Assembly (NCBI GenBank): GCA_963762605.1
Contig: CAVXLJ010000025.1
Location: 124,001 to 188,000, forward strand
DNA: 64,000 nt
Direction: 5' to 3'
Origin: CAVSRC01 sp963762605
GTDB taxonomy: Bacteria; Pseudomonadota; Alphaproteobacteria; Rhizobiales; Kaistiaceae
A program made the translations under genes and the position numbers. Shown here piece by piece: positions 1 through 8,644 of this stretch. Below the pieces are notes generated by a model. The model was not told the DNA's origin and ran no database searches. It saw nothing but the letters and a program-made list of their open reading frames with translations. Each line of letters starts with the position of its first letter. The first letter of the stretch is position 1.

Positions 1-255
1 CGAGAAACCTCGGGGGGCTGGGGGGCTGAGAAACTACCGTGGTCTCCGCCGAGCCGAACCGTCTGAGGCAACGATGGAATCATCGCGCGCCAACATGTTC
101 GGCGAACGGCGGAAAAAGGGCGAAATCGTGAATTTGCACAGGGCCCCCGTGGCGTCGGCCAATCCCGCTGACATTGCCAAAACGGCTGGATTCCGAGGTC
201 TTGCGTTGCCCCGAAAACGAGGCAATCATGACAGCAGGATGACGCGGGAAGAACC

Positions 256-636
256 ATGAGCGAGACGGAAGAAAAAGAGCCGTCCGGCGGCCGGGCGAAC
301 CTGATCGCCCTCGCCGCCAGGCAACAGACCCCACACTTCGGGCCAGTCTGTTTCAATCGTCAGGAACTCAATCAGATTCTGGACGTTTACGGCCGCAAGG
401 TCGCCGATGGCGAATGGCGTGACTACGCCATTGACCTGGGCAAGGACCAGGCGGTCTTCTCGGTCTTCCGTCGCACCGCGGAAGTCCCGCTCTACCGGAT
501 CATCAAGCAGCCGCGTCTGGCGCGCCGTCAGGGCATCTGGTCGCTGGTCACCGCCACAGGGCTCATTCTCAAGCGCGGCCACGACCTCGCCAACGTGCTC
601 CGAGTTATCGACCGGCGCCTCAAGATCGTCGCCTGA
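256..636 (+). CDS. DUF2794 family protein
   Basis: A 126-residue protein that I assign to DUF2794, a small family conserved in alphaproteobacteria with no established function. The first 15 residues are charged and probably disordered. A compact domain follows, with FSVFRR at residues 68-73, YRIIK at 80-84 and a basic C-terminus (RRLKIV). There is no signal peptide or membrane segment, so it should be cytoplasmic. The ATG has a purine-rich GGGAAGAA just upstream. It stands alone: the next gene is convergent and begins 15 bp after its stop. The family call is from memory of the sequence pattern; no role can be inferred from the context. Confidence 0.75.
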   Translation: MSETEEKEPSGGRANLIALAARQQTPHFGPVCFNRQELNQILDVYGRKVADGEWRDYAIDLGKDQAVFSVFRRTAEVPLYRIIKQPRLARRQGIWSLVTATGLILKRGHDLANVLRVIDRRLKIVA

Positions 637-651
637 CGACGCCCGACAGGC

Positions 652-1182
652 TCACCGCGTCGGCTCGCTGGCCGCGCCCGGCCCCAACGCGCGCTGCATG
701 ATCACCGTGTCCAGCCAGCGACCGTGCTTGAAGCCGACGTCCTTGAGCGTGCCGATCATGCCGAAGCCGGCCGCCTTGTGCAGGCGGACCGAGGCTTCAT
801 TGGCCGAATCGCCGATCACCGCCACCATCTGGCGGAAGCCCAGCGCTTCTGCATCGTCGATCAGCCGGCGCAGCAGCGCCCCGCCGATCCCCTGGCCGCG
901 CGCCTCGACCGCCAGATAGATCGAATCCTCCACCGTATGGCGATAGGCCGGGCGCGGCCGATAGGGCCCGGCATAGCCGTAGCCGAGCACCGTTTCCCCG
1001 CGTTCGGCGACCACATAGGGATAGTGGTCCGCGACAAGGCGCTGGAAACGCGCGGTCATTTCCAGCTCGTCCGGCGGCACCACCTCGAAACTCGCCGTCC
1101 CCACGGCGACCTCCTCGGCGTAGATTTCCGTGATTGCCGGCAGATCGGCCTCACGCGCCGGCCGAATGACGATGTCGCTCAT
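652..1182 (-). CDS. GNAT family N-acetyltransferase, phosphinothricin acetyltransferase-like
   Basis: A 176-residue acetyltransferase of the GNAT superfamily. The N-terminus (IVIRPAREADLPAITEIYAEEV) is typical of the Pat/Bar-like branch, which acetylates small amines such as phosphinothricin or methionine derivatives using acetyl-CoA. The acetyl-CoA loop is visible as EARGQGIGGALLRRL, and the C-terminal half has the usual AAGF ending of the fold. The open frame runs further upstream, but the ATG at 1182 is preceded by GAGGG and starts exactly where family members begin. The true substrate is unknown. It is cytoplasmic and apparently monocistronic. Confidence 0.85.
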   Translation of the reverse strand: MSDIVIRPAREADLPAITEIYAEEVAVGTASFEVVPPDELEMTARFQRLVADHYPYVVAERGETVLGYGYAGPYRPRPAYRHTVEDSIYLAVEARGQGIGGALLRRLIDDAEALGFRQMVAVIGDSANEASVRLHKAAGFGMIGTLKDVGFKHGRWLDTVIMQRALGPGAASEPTR

Positions 1183-1521
1183 CTCGCCGCCCTCAGAGCC
1201 TTTCTTGACCAGATGGGACCAATTCCGTTTCTCGACCGGCGAGGCGATCCGGCGTTGAGCCCGGCGAAGAGCGATGTGGGGCATCGGACAAGCCGGGATC
1301 GGCGTCGGACGCCCGCCGGTCGGAAACCCGAAGGGACGGCGCTTTTGCGCCATTATCGCCGCCGTCGGCCTCGGCCGTACTACCGGTACGGCTTTCGCCC
1401 GCCGGCTTGATTTATCGCAAAATCGCTCCGTCGGAACGGGTCCATCTGGTCAAGAAAGGCTCTATAGCAAAAAGGGCGCGGCCAAGCCGCGCCCTTTCCA
1501 TCAGTCCGTCGTCGCGCTCGC
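1183..1521. other. Intergenic stretch of 339 bp
   Basis: This stretch lies between the start of the acetyltransferase gene and the stop of the Bax1-like gene, both on the minus strand. It would hold the acetyltransferase promoter, but I cannot pick a convincing -35/-10 pair. The only clear structure is the terminator hairpin at 1466-1497. Open frames crossing it lack a credible start or codon pattern. Confidence 0.6.
1466..1497 (-). terminator. Rho-independent terminator after the Bax1-like gene
   Basis: A perfect 12-bp stem with a 3-nt loop: AAAGGGCGCGGC (1471-1482), CAA, GCCGCGCCCTTT (1486-1497). Read on the minus strand the hairpin is followed by a run of five T. It lies 25 bp after the stop of the minus-strand gene ending at 1522. 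Confidence 0.85.
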
Positions 1522-2301
1522 CTAATTGCGGCCCTGGCCGAACAGCCGGAGCAGCATCAGGAACAGGTTGACGAAATCGAGATAGAGCCGGAGCGCACCC
1601 ATGATCGCCTTGCGGCCGGCCACCGTGCCGTCATCGCCGACATAGTACATCTCCTTGATCGACTGGGTGTCGTAGGCGGTGAGCCCGGTGAAGATCAGCA
1701 CGCCGAGCACCGAGATGGCGAACTGCAGCGCGCTCGAATGCCAGAAGATGCCGACGATCGAGGCGAGGATGATGCCGATCAGGCCCATGAACAGGAACGA
1801 GCCCATGCCGGTGAGGTCGCGCTTGGTGGTGTAGCCCCACAGGCTCATCGCGCCGAAGGTGCCGGCGGTGATGATGAACACCTGGGTGATGCTGGTCATG
1901 GTGTAGATCAGGAAGATCGACGACAGCGTCACGCCGAGCAGCGCGCCATAGGCCCAGAAGGTCGTCTGCGCCGCGCCGACGCTCATCTTGCTGATGCGGA
2001 AGGAGAGGAAGAACACCATGCCGAGGGTGACGAGCATCAACACCCAGGACAACCCGCCATAGAGCATTGTGCCGAAGCTGGTCAGCAACACGCCATTCGG
2101 CAGCTTCGCCGCAGCGGCGGCCGGATCGGTGGTTGTGGCAAGCGCATAGGCCAGGTAGGCCGCGACGCCGGTGATCACCAGGCCGCTGGCCATGTAGTTA
2201 TAGACGCGGATCATGTGAGCCCGGAGGCCCGCATCGATTGCGCTCTCAGCACCGCGCGCTACGGTTGCGCCGAAGCGGGGCTGGTTGTCGTAATTCGCCA
2301 T
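1522..2301 (-). CDS. Bax inhibitor-1 (YccA/YbhL) family membrane protein
   Basis: A 259-residue polytopic inner-membrane protein of the Bax inhibitor-1 family (UPF0005). About seven hydrophobic helices follow a short hydrophilic N-terminus containing the family's RAHMIRVYNYMA entry. The last helix carries the usual AYDTQSIKEMYY and ALRLYLDFVNLFL signatures. Bacterial members are linked to membrane proteostasis (YccA interacts with FtsH) or to calcium leak, but the role here is not shown. The ATG at 2301 has AAGGGA about 10 nt upstream; the longer frame to 2457 adds residues foreign to the family. A strong terminator follows the stop. Confidence 0.9.
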   Translation of the reverse strand: MANYDNQPRFGATVARGAESAIDAGLRAHMIRVYNYMASGLVITGVAAYLAYALATTTDPAAAAAKLPNGVLLTSFGTMLYGGLSWVLMLVTLGMVFFLSFRISKMSVGAAQTTFWAYGALLGVTLSSIFLIYTMTSITQVFIITAGTFGAMSLWGYTTKRDLTGMGSFLFMGLIGIILASIVGIFWHSSALQFAISVLGVLIFTGLTAYDTQSIKEMYYVGDDGTVAGRKAIMGALRLYLDFVNLFLMLLRLFGQGRN

Positions 2302-2525
2302 CGAATAAGTCCCTTCATTCGTTGCAAGCCGGCGCGGCCCGAAGGTCCTGGCGCACGTGCCGCCCAATATGGGCTGCCGCCACAGCCTAAACAAGTACCA
2401 TGACAGGAGCTTAATGATTGGCGAGCGGCGGAGAACTGCCGAAAAAAGACCCTCCACCCCCTTTACAGACCGGCCGCGAAGCAGCGAATCTGGTGCAGGA
2501 CGACAGCCAGCCGGGAGACACGCTC

Positions 2526-3092
2526 ATGCCGCGCCTCTTCACCGGAGTGGAAATCCCTGACGGGATCGCCGAACGGTTGTCTTACCTGCGCGGCGGCCTG
2601 CCCGGCGCCCGCTGGATCAGCACCGGCAACTACCATCTGACGCTCCGCTTCATGGGCGACATCGACATGATCGCCGCCGAAGCGATCGCCGAAGCGCTGT
2701 CGCGGGTGCGCCGCATGACCTTCTCGCTGCGCATCACCGGGGTGAGCACGCTGGGCACCCGCAAACCGCACGCCATCGTCGCCCGCGTCGAACCATCCGC
2801 ACCGCTGACCGAACTCCAGGCCGAGCACGAGCGCCTGATGCAGCGGATCGGCCTGCCGCCGGAGGGGCGCAAATACACGCCACACATCACGCTCGCCCGC
2901 CTGCGCCACGCCAATGCCCGCGACATCGCCGATTATCTGACGCTGCGCGGCGGCTTTTCCACCGGGCCGGTCGAGGTCGACCGCTTCGTTCTGTTCTCCT
3001 CGCGCGATTCGGTCGGCGGCGGTCCCTATGTCATCGAGGAGGCCTATCCACTGATCCCCCAGAACGGCGAGATGGCGCGGCTGTCAGCTTAG
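2526..3092 (+). CDS. thpR: RNA 2',3'-cyclic phosphodiesterase ThpR (2H family)
   Basis: A 188-residue member of the 2H phosphoesterase superfamily. Both catalytic HxTx motifs are present: HLTL at residues 37-40 and HITL at 120-123. The N-terminus RLFTGVEIP and the length match ThpR (formerly 2'-5' RNA ligase LigT). The enzyme hydrolyses 2',3'-cyclic phosphodiesters in RNA or nucleotides; its physiological substrate is not settled. The ATG at 2526 has GGGAGA 6 nt upstream, so the longer frame from 2418 is unlikely. It diverges from the Bax1-like gene across 224 bp, and a YkvA-like gene follows after 80 bp. Confidence 0.9.
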   Translation: MPRLFTGVEIPDGIAERLSYLRGGLPGARWISTGNYHLTLRFMGDIDMIAAEAIAEALSRVRRMTFSLRITGVSTLGTRKPHAIVARVEPSAPLTELQAEHERLMQRIGLPPEGRKYTPHITLARLRHANARDIADYLTLRGGFSTGPVEVDRFVLFSSRDSVGGGPYVIEEAYPLIPQNGEMARLSA

Positions 3093-3172
3093 GATCTTGC
3101 CGGGCGGCCGGCTTGCGCCGGCCGGATTGCCGCCCCATCTTTTGTCGATCGCTTGTCTGGGGAGAGGACCTG

Positions 3173-3538
3173 ATGACCAAGGTGCTTTACGGCGAGATTC
3201 TGGGACCTGAAGACGCAGCCCGGCGCGAAGAAAGGGTGCGCACCGGGTTCTGGGCGACCTTCCGCAAGGCCGCCCGCTATATCCCCTTCGCCGAGGACCT
3301 GGTCGCCGCCTATTACTGCGCCCTCGACCCGGCAACGCCGACGCGGGTGCGTGCCATCCTGCTTGGCGCACTTGCCTATTTCGTGCTGCCCTTGGACGTG
3401 ATCCCCGATTTCATTGCCGGTTTCGGCTACACCGACGACGTCACCGTTCTCATCGCGGCGATCGCCACCGTCGGCGCCCACATCACGCCGGCGCATCGCG
3501 CCGCCGCCAAGCAGGCACTGGACGAAAAACAGCGCTGA
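3173..3538 (+). CDS. YkvA/DUF1232 family small membrane protein
   Basis: A 121-residue protein with the DUF1232 (YkvA) domain. The signature YFVLPLDVIPDFIAGFGYTDD spans roughly residues 69-89 and sits between two hydrophobic stretches, suggesting an inner-membrane hairpin. The function of the family is unknown. The ATG at 3173 follows GGGGAGAGGA, an excellent ribosome-binding site, which decides it over the upstream ATG at 3113. It may be co-transcribed with thpR. Confidence 0.85.
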   Translation: MTKVLYGEILGPEDAARREERVRTGFWATFRKAARYIPFAEDLVAAYYCALDPATPTRVRAILLGALAYFVLPLDVIPDFIAGFGYTDDVTVLIAAIATVGAHITPAHRAAAKQALDEKQR

Positions 3539-3744
3539 ACCCGGGCTTTTCCGGCTCGGGATCACATTGTCGTCCAATTCTGCCGTTCTAGGTTGGCCCG
3601 ACAATTCAGGCCCGAAAATTGCGGTTTGCGGATTGCCGGACGCTTCACGAAATAGTAACTCCCGTGAGGGAAGTTTAATAAATGTTTAGCGAGGCGGAAG
3701 AACCGGTGACGGGGGCTGTCGACCGGTATCCCCGTGAGAGGCAA

Positions 3745-4272
3745 ATGATTCCACGCGTTTTGCTCCTGATCGGCGTCCTCGTCGCGTCGACAAGTTGGGC
3801 CGCGGCCCAGTCGGCCGCCCCGGCGCCGACATTGATCAACACCTTCAAGGCCTGGGGCGCCTATTACTCGACCGAAGGCAACGACAAGGTCTGCTTCGCG
3901 GCCGCCACACCGCAGAGTTCGAAATACTCGAGGACGGTTTCGAGCCGCGGCGACACCTACTTCATGATCACCACGATTCCGGCGAAGAACATCCGCAACG
4001 AGGCGAGCACGATCATCGGCTTTCCGTTCAAGGCGGGCAGCGACGTAACCGCCAATGTCGACGGTACCGACTTCAAGATGTTCTTCAACGATGCGGCCGG
4101 CGAAACCTCTTGGGCGATTCCGGACCAGGAAGCGGCGCTCATCGAGGCCATGAAGAAGGGCGCGAAGATGACCGTGACGAGTACGTCCAGCCGCGGCACC
4201 GGCGTCAGCGACTTCTATTCGCTGTCAGGCATCACGGCGGCTCTCGACGCCGTCGCCAAGCAGTGCCCGTAG
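3745..4272 (+). CDS. Secreted invasion-associated locus B (IalB)-like protein
   Basis: A 175-residue exported protein. A signal peptide is clear: MIPR, a hydrophobic core, then AAAQ-SAAP near residue 22. The mature part resembles the IalB family: an N-terminal W-G-A-Y-Y segment, a cysteine after NDKV, a central Y-F-M-I-T-T strand, a G-F-P-F-K-A-G turn, and a C-terminal cysteine in KQCP that could pair with the first. IalB proteins are periplasmic and widespread in alphaproteobacteria; the invasion label comes from Bartonella and should not be taken as a function here. The ATG at 3745 has GAGAGG 5 nt upstream. Confidence 0.8.
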   Translation: MIPRVLLLIGVLVASTSWAAAQSAAPAPTLINTFKAWGAYYSTEGNDKVCFAAATPQSSKYSRTVSSRGDTYFMITTIPAKNIRNEASTIIGFPFKAGSDVTANVDGTDFKMFFNDAAGETSWAIPDQEAALIEAMKKGAKMTVTSTSSRGTGVSDFYSLSGITAALDAVAKQCP

Positions 4273-4288
4273 CGCCACGCCGCAGCCG

Positions 4289-5191
4289 CTAGGCGGTCGC
4301 GGTTTCGTCCTCGATCGCCCGGATTGCGTCGGCGAGTTCCAGCGTGCGCCGCGCCATGCGCTCGTGCAGCCGCTCCACCATCCGCCCATCGACCTTGATG
4401 ACGCCCTTGCCGGCATTCTCCGCCGCGGCGAAAGCCTCGATCACCCGGCGCGCCGCGGCAATGTCCTGTCGCGACGGACCGAAAGCGGCGTTGGCGACCG
4501 CCACCTGGCTCGGATGGATGACGGTTTTGCCGTCCATGCCGAGATCGCGCCCCTGCCGGCACTCCTCGGCCAGCGCCTTGCCGTCGTCGAGATCGTTGAA
4601 GGTGCCGTCGAGCACGGCCAGCCCATGCGCCCGCGCTGCCACCACCACCTGGGCGAGATGAGGCAGCATCGCGGCGCGTCCCGGCCGGATGGCCGCGCCG
4701 AGCTCGGCCGCCAGGTCGTTGGTGCCAATGACGTAGCAGGTGACCGCCGGCGCCGGCATGGCGGCGATCGCGCCCATGGCGCTGGCGTTGAGCACCGCCG
4801 CCGGCGTCTCGATCATCGCCCACAGATTCATGGTCTTGGGCGCGTGAGCGGCCGCCAGCGCCGCGCGCGTGCGGCGGATGTCGTCGCTGCGCGACAGCTT
4901 CGGCACCAGGATGGCGTCCGGCCGCGCCGACGCCATGGCGGCGATGTCGCGGGCGATCCACGGCGTGTCGAGGCCGTTGATGCGCACGACGATCTCGCGC
5001 CGTCCGGTGGTCAGCTCACCGACCAAGGCGGCGACCGCGTCGCGCGCCATTTGCTTGCGATCCGGCGCCACCGAATCCTCAAGGTCGAGGATCAGCACGT
5101 CGGCCGCGAGTGTCTTGCCTTTTTCAAGCGCCCGCTCATTCGCCCCCGGAATGAACAGCGCGCTCCGCCGCGGGCGCAGACCTGCCGGCAT
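4289..5191 (-). CDS. HpcH/HpaI aldolase / CitE-like CoA-ester lyase
   Basis: A 300-residue protein of the CitE-like branch of the HpcH/HpaI aldolase family (TIM barrel, Mg2+-dependent C-C lyase). The visible signatures are RSALFIPGAN at residues 8-17, the LILDLEDSVAP strand, the acidic residue in AMIETPAAV, and HPSQV near residue 226, all at the expected spacing. Related enzymes cleave citryl-CoA, malyl-CoA, beta-methylmalyl-CoA or citramalyl-CoA. A lone CitE-like protein without citrate lyase alpha and gamma subunits favours a malyl/citramalyl-CoA-type substrate, but this is inference. The start has GAGGGG 9 nt upstream. It diverges from the pyridoxal kinase gene. Confidence 0.85.
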   Translation of the reverse strand: MPAGLRPRRSALFIPGANERALEKGKTLAADVLILDLEDSVAPDRKQMARDAVAALVGELTTGRREIVVRINGLDTPWIARDIAAMASARPDAILVPKLSRSDDIRRTRAALAAAHAPKTMNLWAMIETPAAVLNASAMGAIAAMPAPAVTCYVIGTNDLAAELGAAIRPGRAAMLPHLAQVVVAARAHGLAVLDGTFNDLDDGKALAEECRQGRDLGMDGKTVIHPSQVAVANAAFGPSRQDIAAARRVIEAFAAAENAGKGVIKVDGRMVERLHERMARRTLELADAIRAIEDETATA

Positions 5192-5302
5192 CGAAGTTCC
5201 CCTCTCAGTCCCCGTACAAACACTAGTCCCGCCGCCGGCTTTGCTCCACTGTCAGAAAGTCCGAGTAATGACAAGAAATATTCATAGGTTAGGGGTCGGC
5301 GC

Positions 5303-6157
5303 GTGAGCAGACCGTCGGTCATCGTGGTCAACAGCCTGGTCGCCCGCGGCAGTGTCGGCGGCCGCGCAAGCGTCTTTGCGCTGGAGCGGTTGGGCTTTCC
5401 GGTGATCTTCGTGCCGACTGTGGTGCTGCCCTGGCACCCCGGCCACGGCCGCGCCACGCGCATGGAGCCGGACGCCGCGCCCTTCGCCGCGCTCCTGGCC
5501 GACCTGGCGGCTGCGCCCTGGCTTTCCGAGGTCGCCGCGGTCCTCACCGGCTATTTCGGCCACGCCGATCAGGTGGCGCCGACCGCCCGTCTCCTCGCCG
5601 CGGTCAAGGCGGCCAACCAACAGGCCGTCCATCTCTGCGACCCGATCATCGGCGACACCGGCGGCCTCTTCCAGCCGCAGGCGGTGGCGGCCGCGATCCG
5701 CGATCACCTTCTGCCGCTGGCCGATATCATCACCCCCAACCGCTTCGAACTTGGCTGGCTCGGCGGCGTCGCCACCGACGCGCAGGCCGATATCGTCGCC
5801 GCCGCGCGCCGGCTCGCTCCGCCCGAGGTCATCGTCACTTCGGCGGACGCCGACGCGGACAAATCGACGATCGCGACGCTGGTCAGCGGTCCGACCGGCG
5901 CCTTCCGCCTCACCCATCGCTGGCTGCCGGACAACACGGTCCACGGCACCGGCGACCTGTTCGCCGCGCTCCATCTCGGCCACCGCCTGGCCGGCACTGC
6001 GCCGGAGGCGGCCGCCGCCCGTGCCGCCAGCACCGTCTGCGCCATGGTCGAGACGGCCAGCCACGATGGCCTCGACGAATTGCCCCTGGCGAGCCGCCAG
6101 GACGCCATCGTCGCGCCGGCCCGTGATGTCGGCATCACGAAGATTGCAGGTGGCTGA
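5303..6157 (+). CDS. pdxY: Pyridoxal kinase
   Basis: A 284-residue ribokinase-superfamily enzyme that phosphorylates pyridoxal with ATP in the B6 salvage pathway. The N-terminus (VIVVNSLVARGSVGGRA) is the substrate-binding strand of PdxY. ITPNRFEL at residues 143-150 is the family TPNxxEL motif, and the anion-hole/catalytic motif GTGD is at 215-218, with D218 the presumed base. The length matches PdxY. The start is GTG at 5303. The gene diverges from the CitE-like gene over 111 bp and is followed immediately by convergent gtrA. Confidence 0.88.
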   Translation: MSRPSVIVVNSLVARGSVGGRASVFALERLGFPVIFVPTVVLPWHPGHGRATRMEPDAAPFAALLADLAAAPWLSEVAAVLTGYFGHADQVAPTARLLAAVKAANQQAVHLCDPIIGDTGGLFQPQAVAAAIRDHLLPLADIITPNRFELGWLGGVATDAQADIVAAARRLAPPEVIVTSADADADKSTIATLVSGPTGAFRLTHRWLPDNTVHGTGDLFAALHLGHRLAGTAPEAAAARAASTVCAMVETASHDGLDELPLASRQDAIVAPARDVGITKIAGG

Positions 6158-6574
6158 CTACTGCTCCCGCCGAAAGACGCCGAAGCGGAAGCCGAGATAG
6201 GACGCGGCCGTTGCGACGGCCGTGCTGACGATCTGCGCGGCCAGCGGCGGCACCACCGGCCAGGCCAGCAGGATCGCCGCATAGATCGCATAGTTGAGCG
6301 CGTTGGCGCTGCCGGCCACCGCGGCAAAACGGAGGAACTCACTCAGACGCGGCGGCGTGGCAACGGCAAAGGTGACGTTTCGGTGCATCAGCCAGGCGAA
6401 CACCATGGCGCAGGCGATGGAAACAAGCCGGCTGAGCAACGGGTTGAGCCCGGCAAAATGAATGAGCCCGAGATTGATGCCGAGATCGACCAGAAAGGCG
6501 CTGCCGCCGCTGAACAGGAAGCCGCCCCAGTGGCGGAACGAGCGGTAGCTGAAAGGCTGGCCGGTGTCCGCCAT
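6158..6574 (-). CDS. GtrA-like membrane protein
   Basis: A 138-residue protein with four predicted membrane helices and the GtrA family pattern (RFxxVGG-like entry seen here as HWGGFLFSGGSAFLVDLG, and FAWLMHRNVTF at the second/third helix). GtrA proteins are thought to move polyprenyl-phosphate-linked sugars across the inner membrane. It is the last gene of a three-gene operon: a GT2 glycosyltransferase (7433-8404), a YdjC-like deacetylase (6576-7436), then this gene one base after the deacetylase stop. The set suggests decoration of an envelope glycan or lipid. Confidence 0.85.
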   Translation of the reverse strand: MADTGQPFSYRSFRHWGGFLFSGGSAFLVDLGINLGLIHFAGLNPLLSRLVSIACAMVFAWLMHRNVTFAVATPPRLSEFLRFAAVAGSANALNYAIYAAILLAWPVVPPLAAQIVSTAVATAASYLGFRFGVFRREQ

Positions 6575-6575
6575 G

Positions 6576-7436
6576 TCAGCTCGCCGCAGCCCAGGGAAAG
6601 CCGGCCGCGTCGCGTGCCGTCACATGCCAGATGCGCTCCGTCAGATCCGCACGGCCGGCAAGGTAGGCATGCTCCTCCGGCCGCCGGCCGGCGATCGAAT
6701 CCTCAGCGCCGAGTTCGTCATCCGGCAGGCCAGGATGGCACATGATCATCGGGCGCGCTCCGGGCGCGATCAGGAAGGCGTCGAATTCCCCGGCATAGGG
6801 GATGGCGCCGAAGGTCGAATAGCCGGAAAAGCCGCGATTGGTGGCAAAGCCCGCCGCTTCCGCCTTCTGCCGGAAGCCGAAAGCGAGCATCGCGGCGGCG
6901 AGCGCCTTGCCGGCCACGATCCTGCGCTGGAGGATCGCCGGCACGCGGTCGGCAGGATCGCGGATGAGCGGTCCGCCGGCCGGAAAGCGGCGCTTCAGCA
7001 CGGCGAGCAGCACCGCGCGGATGCCGGGGAGCGCATGGACGTGGTGGTGGCCGTCGATGAAGTCAGGCGGCACACCGGCCACGGCCTCGAAGCGGTCGAG
7101 CTGGCGCTCGATTTCGCCGGCGATTTCTTGCGCGTCGATCGCGCGGCTGACCGCCCGGCCAACCACCGTATCGGGGGCGGGAAGAACGCCCGATGGCGCC
7201 AGCTTCGGCATCGCGCCCAGCGGCGCCCCGGCGGTAAGGTTGAGATGGAGACCGAGGGCGAAGCGCTGGCGCAAGGCAAGCGCCGGCGCTGCCACCTCCG
7301 GCCAGTGCGGCATGGTGACCATGGCCGAGGTTGCCGACAGCCGGCCGGCTTCCGCCAGTTGCAGGATGCCGTCCGAAATGCCCCGGGTCATGGCGAAATC
7401 GTCGGCGCAGAGGATGACCGGCGCCGGCACCGTCAT
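6576..7436 (-). CDS. YdjC/ChbG/HpnK-like carbohydrate deacetylase
   Basis: A 286-residue protein of the YdjC family, metal-dependent deacetylases that act on N-acetylated sugars or hopanoid-linked glycans. The N-terminus shows VILCADDFAMTRGISDGI, whose D-D pair is a metal-binding feature, and the HLNLTAG and DGHHHVHALPG motifs supply further histidine ligands. It overlaps the upstream GT2 gene by 4 bp (ATGA) and is followed after 1 bp by gtrA, so translation is coupled. Hopanoid-associated HpnK is one possibility, but there are no hopanoid genes nearby, so a role in lipid-linked sugar modification is more likely. Confidence 0.85.
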   Translation of the reverse strand: MTVPAPVILCADDFAMTRGISDGILQLAEAGRLSATSAMVTMPHWPEVAAPALALRQRFALGLHLNLTAGAPLGAMPKLAPSGVLPAPDTVVGRAVSRAIDAQEIAGEIERQLDRFEAVAGVPPDFIDGHHHVHALPGIRAVLLAVLKRRFPAGGPLIRDPADRVPAILQRRIVAGKALAAAMLAFGFRQKAEAAGFATNRGFSGYSTFGAIPYAGEFDAFLIAPGARPMIMCHPGLPDDELGAEDSIAGRRPEEHAYLAGRADLTERIWHVTARDAAGFPWAAAS

Positions 7437-8404
7437 GCCGGCCTCTTCGCTGCAATCGCCTCGCTTGCGATGCCGACCTCTTCGGCGACCACATAGAGCG
7501 GCCGCGCCTTCACCTCCTCATAGATGCGCGCCAGATATTCGCCGATGATGCCGAGCGAGATGAGCTGCACGCCGGCGAAGAACATGATCGACACGATCAG
7601 CGAGGGGAAGCCGGGCACGTCGATGCCGAAGATCAGGCTGCGGACCATGAAATAGATGCCGTAGGCGATCGCGGCGATCGATACCAGCGCACCGAGATAG
7701 GACCACACCTTGAGCGGCAGGGAGGAGAAGGAGACGAAGCCGTCGAGCGCGAAGCTCGCCAGTTTCATGAAGCTCCAGCGCGACTTGCCGACGAAGCGAT
7801 CGTGCGATTCGAAGGGCACCACCGCCGACGGAAAGCCGATCCAGGCGTAAAGCCCCTTGGAGAAGCGCGTACGCTCGCCGAGCTGATTGATGGCATCGAC
7901 CGCCTGGCGGTCCATGAGCAGGAAATCGACCACGCCGAGCGGCAGCCGCGTGTGCGCGATGTGGCGGAATATGAAATGGAACAGCCGCGAATAGAGCCGC
8001 CGCGCCCAGCTGTCCGAATCGCGGCTCTGGCGCTGGCCGAAGACGATTCGCGCACCCTTGCGCCATTCTTCCACGAAGGCCGGGATCATGTTCGGCGGAT
8101 GCTGCAGGTCGCCGTCCATGATGACCACCGCGTCGCCCTTGGCGTGGCGCAGCCCCGCGGCGATGGCGACTTCCTTGCCGAAGTTGCGGCTGAAGGAGAT
8201 GGCGGTGAAGCGCACATCGGCGGCGTGCATCGTGCGGATGCGTTTCAGCGTGCCGTCGGTCGAACCATCGTCGACGAACAGCACCGACCAGCTGAAATCC
8301 CGCCCGTCGAGGCACTTGTGGAGTTCGGCCACCAGCGCGTCGAGCCCGGCCGCTTCGTTGAGGACGGGGACGACGAGAGTGATTTCGGGGCGTTCGCGAA
8401 CCAT
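7433..8404 (-). CDS. GT2 glycosyltransferase, polyprenyl-phosphate sugar synthase (GtrB-like)
   Basis: A 323-residue family 2 glycosyltransferase with two C-terminal membrane helices, the layout of GtrB/bactoprenol glucosyltransferases. The N-terminal GT-A domain starts ITLVVPVLNEAAGL, has FVDDGSTDGT for nucleotide binding and MDGDLQHPP for the metal site. The helices lie near residues 230-255 and 265-290 and are followed by GEYLARIYEE, as in the family. It probably loads a sugar onto undecaprenyl phosphate on the cytoplasmic face, which the GtrA-like partner would flip. The ATG at 8404 gives the family N-terminus; in-frame ATGs at 8419 and 8455 would add a foreign extension. Confidence 0.88.
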   Translation of the reverse strand: MVRERPEITLVVPVLNEAAGLDALVAELHKCLDGRDFSWSVLFVDDGSTDGTLKRIRTMHAADVRFTAISFSRNFGKEVAIAAGLRHAKGDAVVIMDGDLQHPPNMIPAFVEEWRKGARIVFGQRQSRDSDSWARRLYSRLFHFIFRHIAHTRLPLGVVDFLLMDRQAVDAINQLGERTRFSKGLYAWIGFPSAVVPFESHDRFVGKSRWSFMKLASFALDGFVSFSSLPLKVWSYLGALVSIAAIAYGIYFMVRSLIFGIDVPGFPSLIVSIMFFAGVQLISLGIIGEYLARIYEEVKARPLYVVAEEVGIASEAIAAKRPA

Positions 8405-8592
8405 GGCGGCTAGAGCCATAGCGCGGTTCCGGCCGTTCCCCAAGTCGGTCGCCATCGCTTCGTGAGGAGAGCCGGCAGTGTCGCCGGCCGGGCCTGTGAG
8501 GTCGCTGACAACCGCCCGCGCGCGGCGCCCCCATCTCCCTGTCATCAGGACCGCACGGCCGCTCCCGCCAGCGGCACTTCTTTCGGACCCGC

Positions 8593-8635
8593 TTGACAGG
8601 CCGGCCCTTTCAATATAACTAGTACGTTATATACT
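8593..8635 (+). promoter_or_regulatory. Promoter and palindromic operator of the arsR-VOC-AHSA1 operon
   Basis: TTGACA (8593-8598) is a consensus -35. An inverted repeat ATATAAC (8613-8619), TAGTAC, GTTATAT (8626-8632) overlaps the best -10 (TATAAC, 8614-8619; 15-nt spacer). Its position 12 bp before an ArsR-family gene and the AT-rich palindrome are what an autorepressed ArsR promoter should look like. No Shine-Dalgarno sequence precedes the ATG at 8645, so the leader must be very short. Confidence 0.7.
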
Positions 8636-8644
8636 GAACTGGTT

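Noticed and set aside
1..255. Possible genes at the left edge
   Set aside because: Short open frames on both strands have no ribosome-binding site or recognisable sequence; I see only the likely promoter region of the DUF2794 gene.
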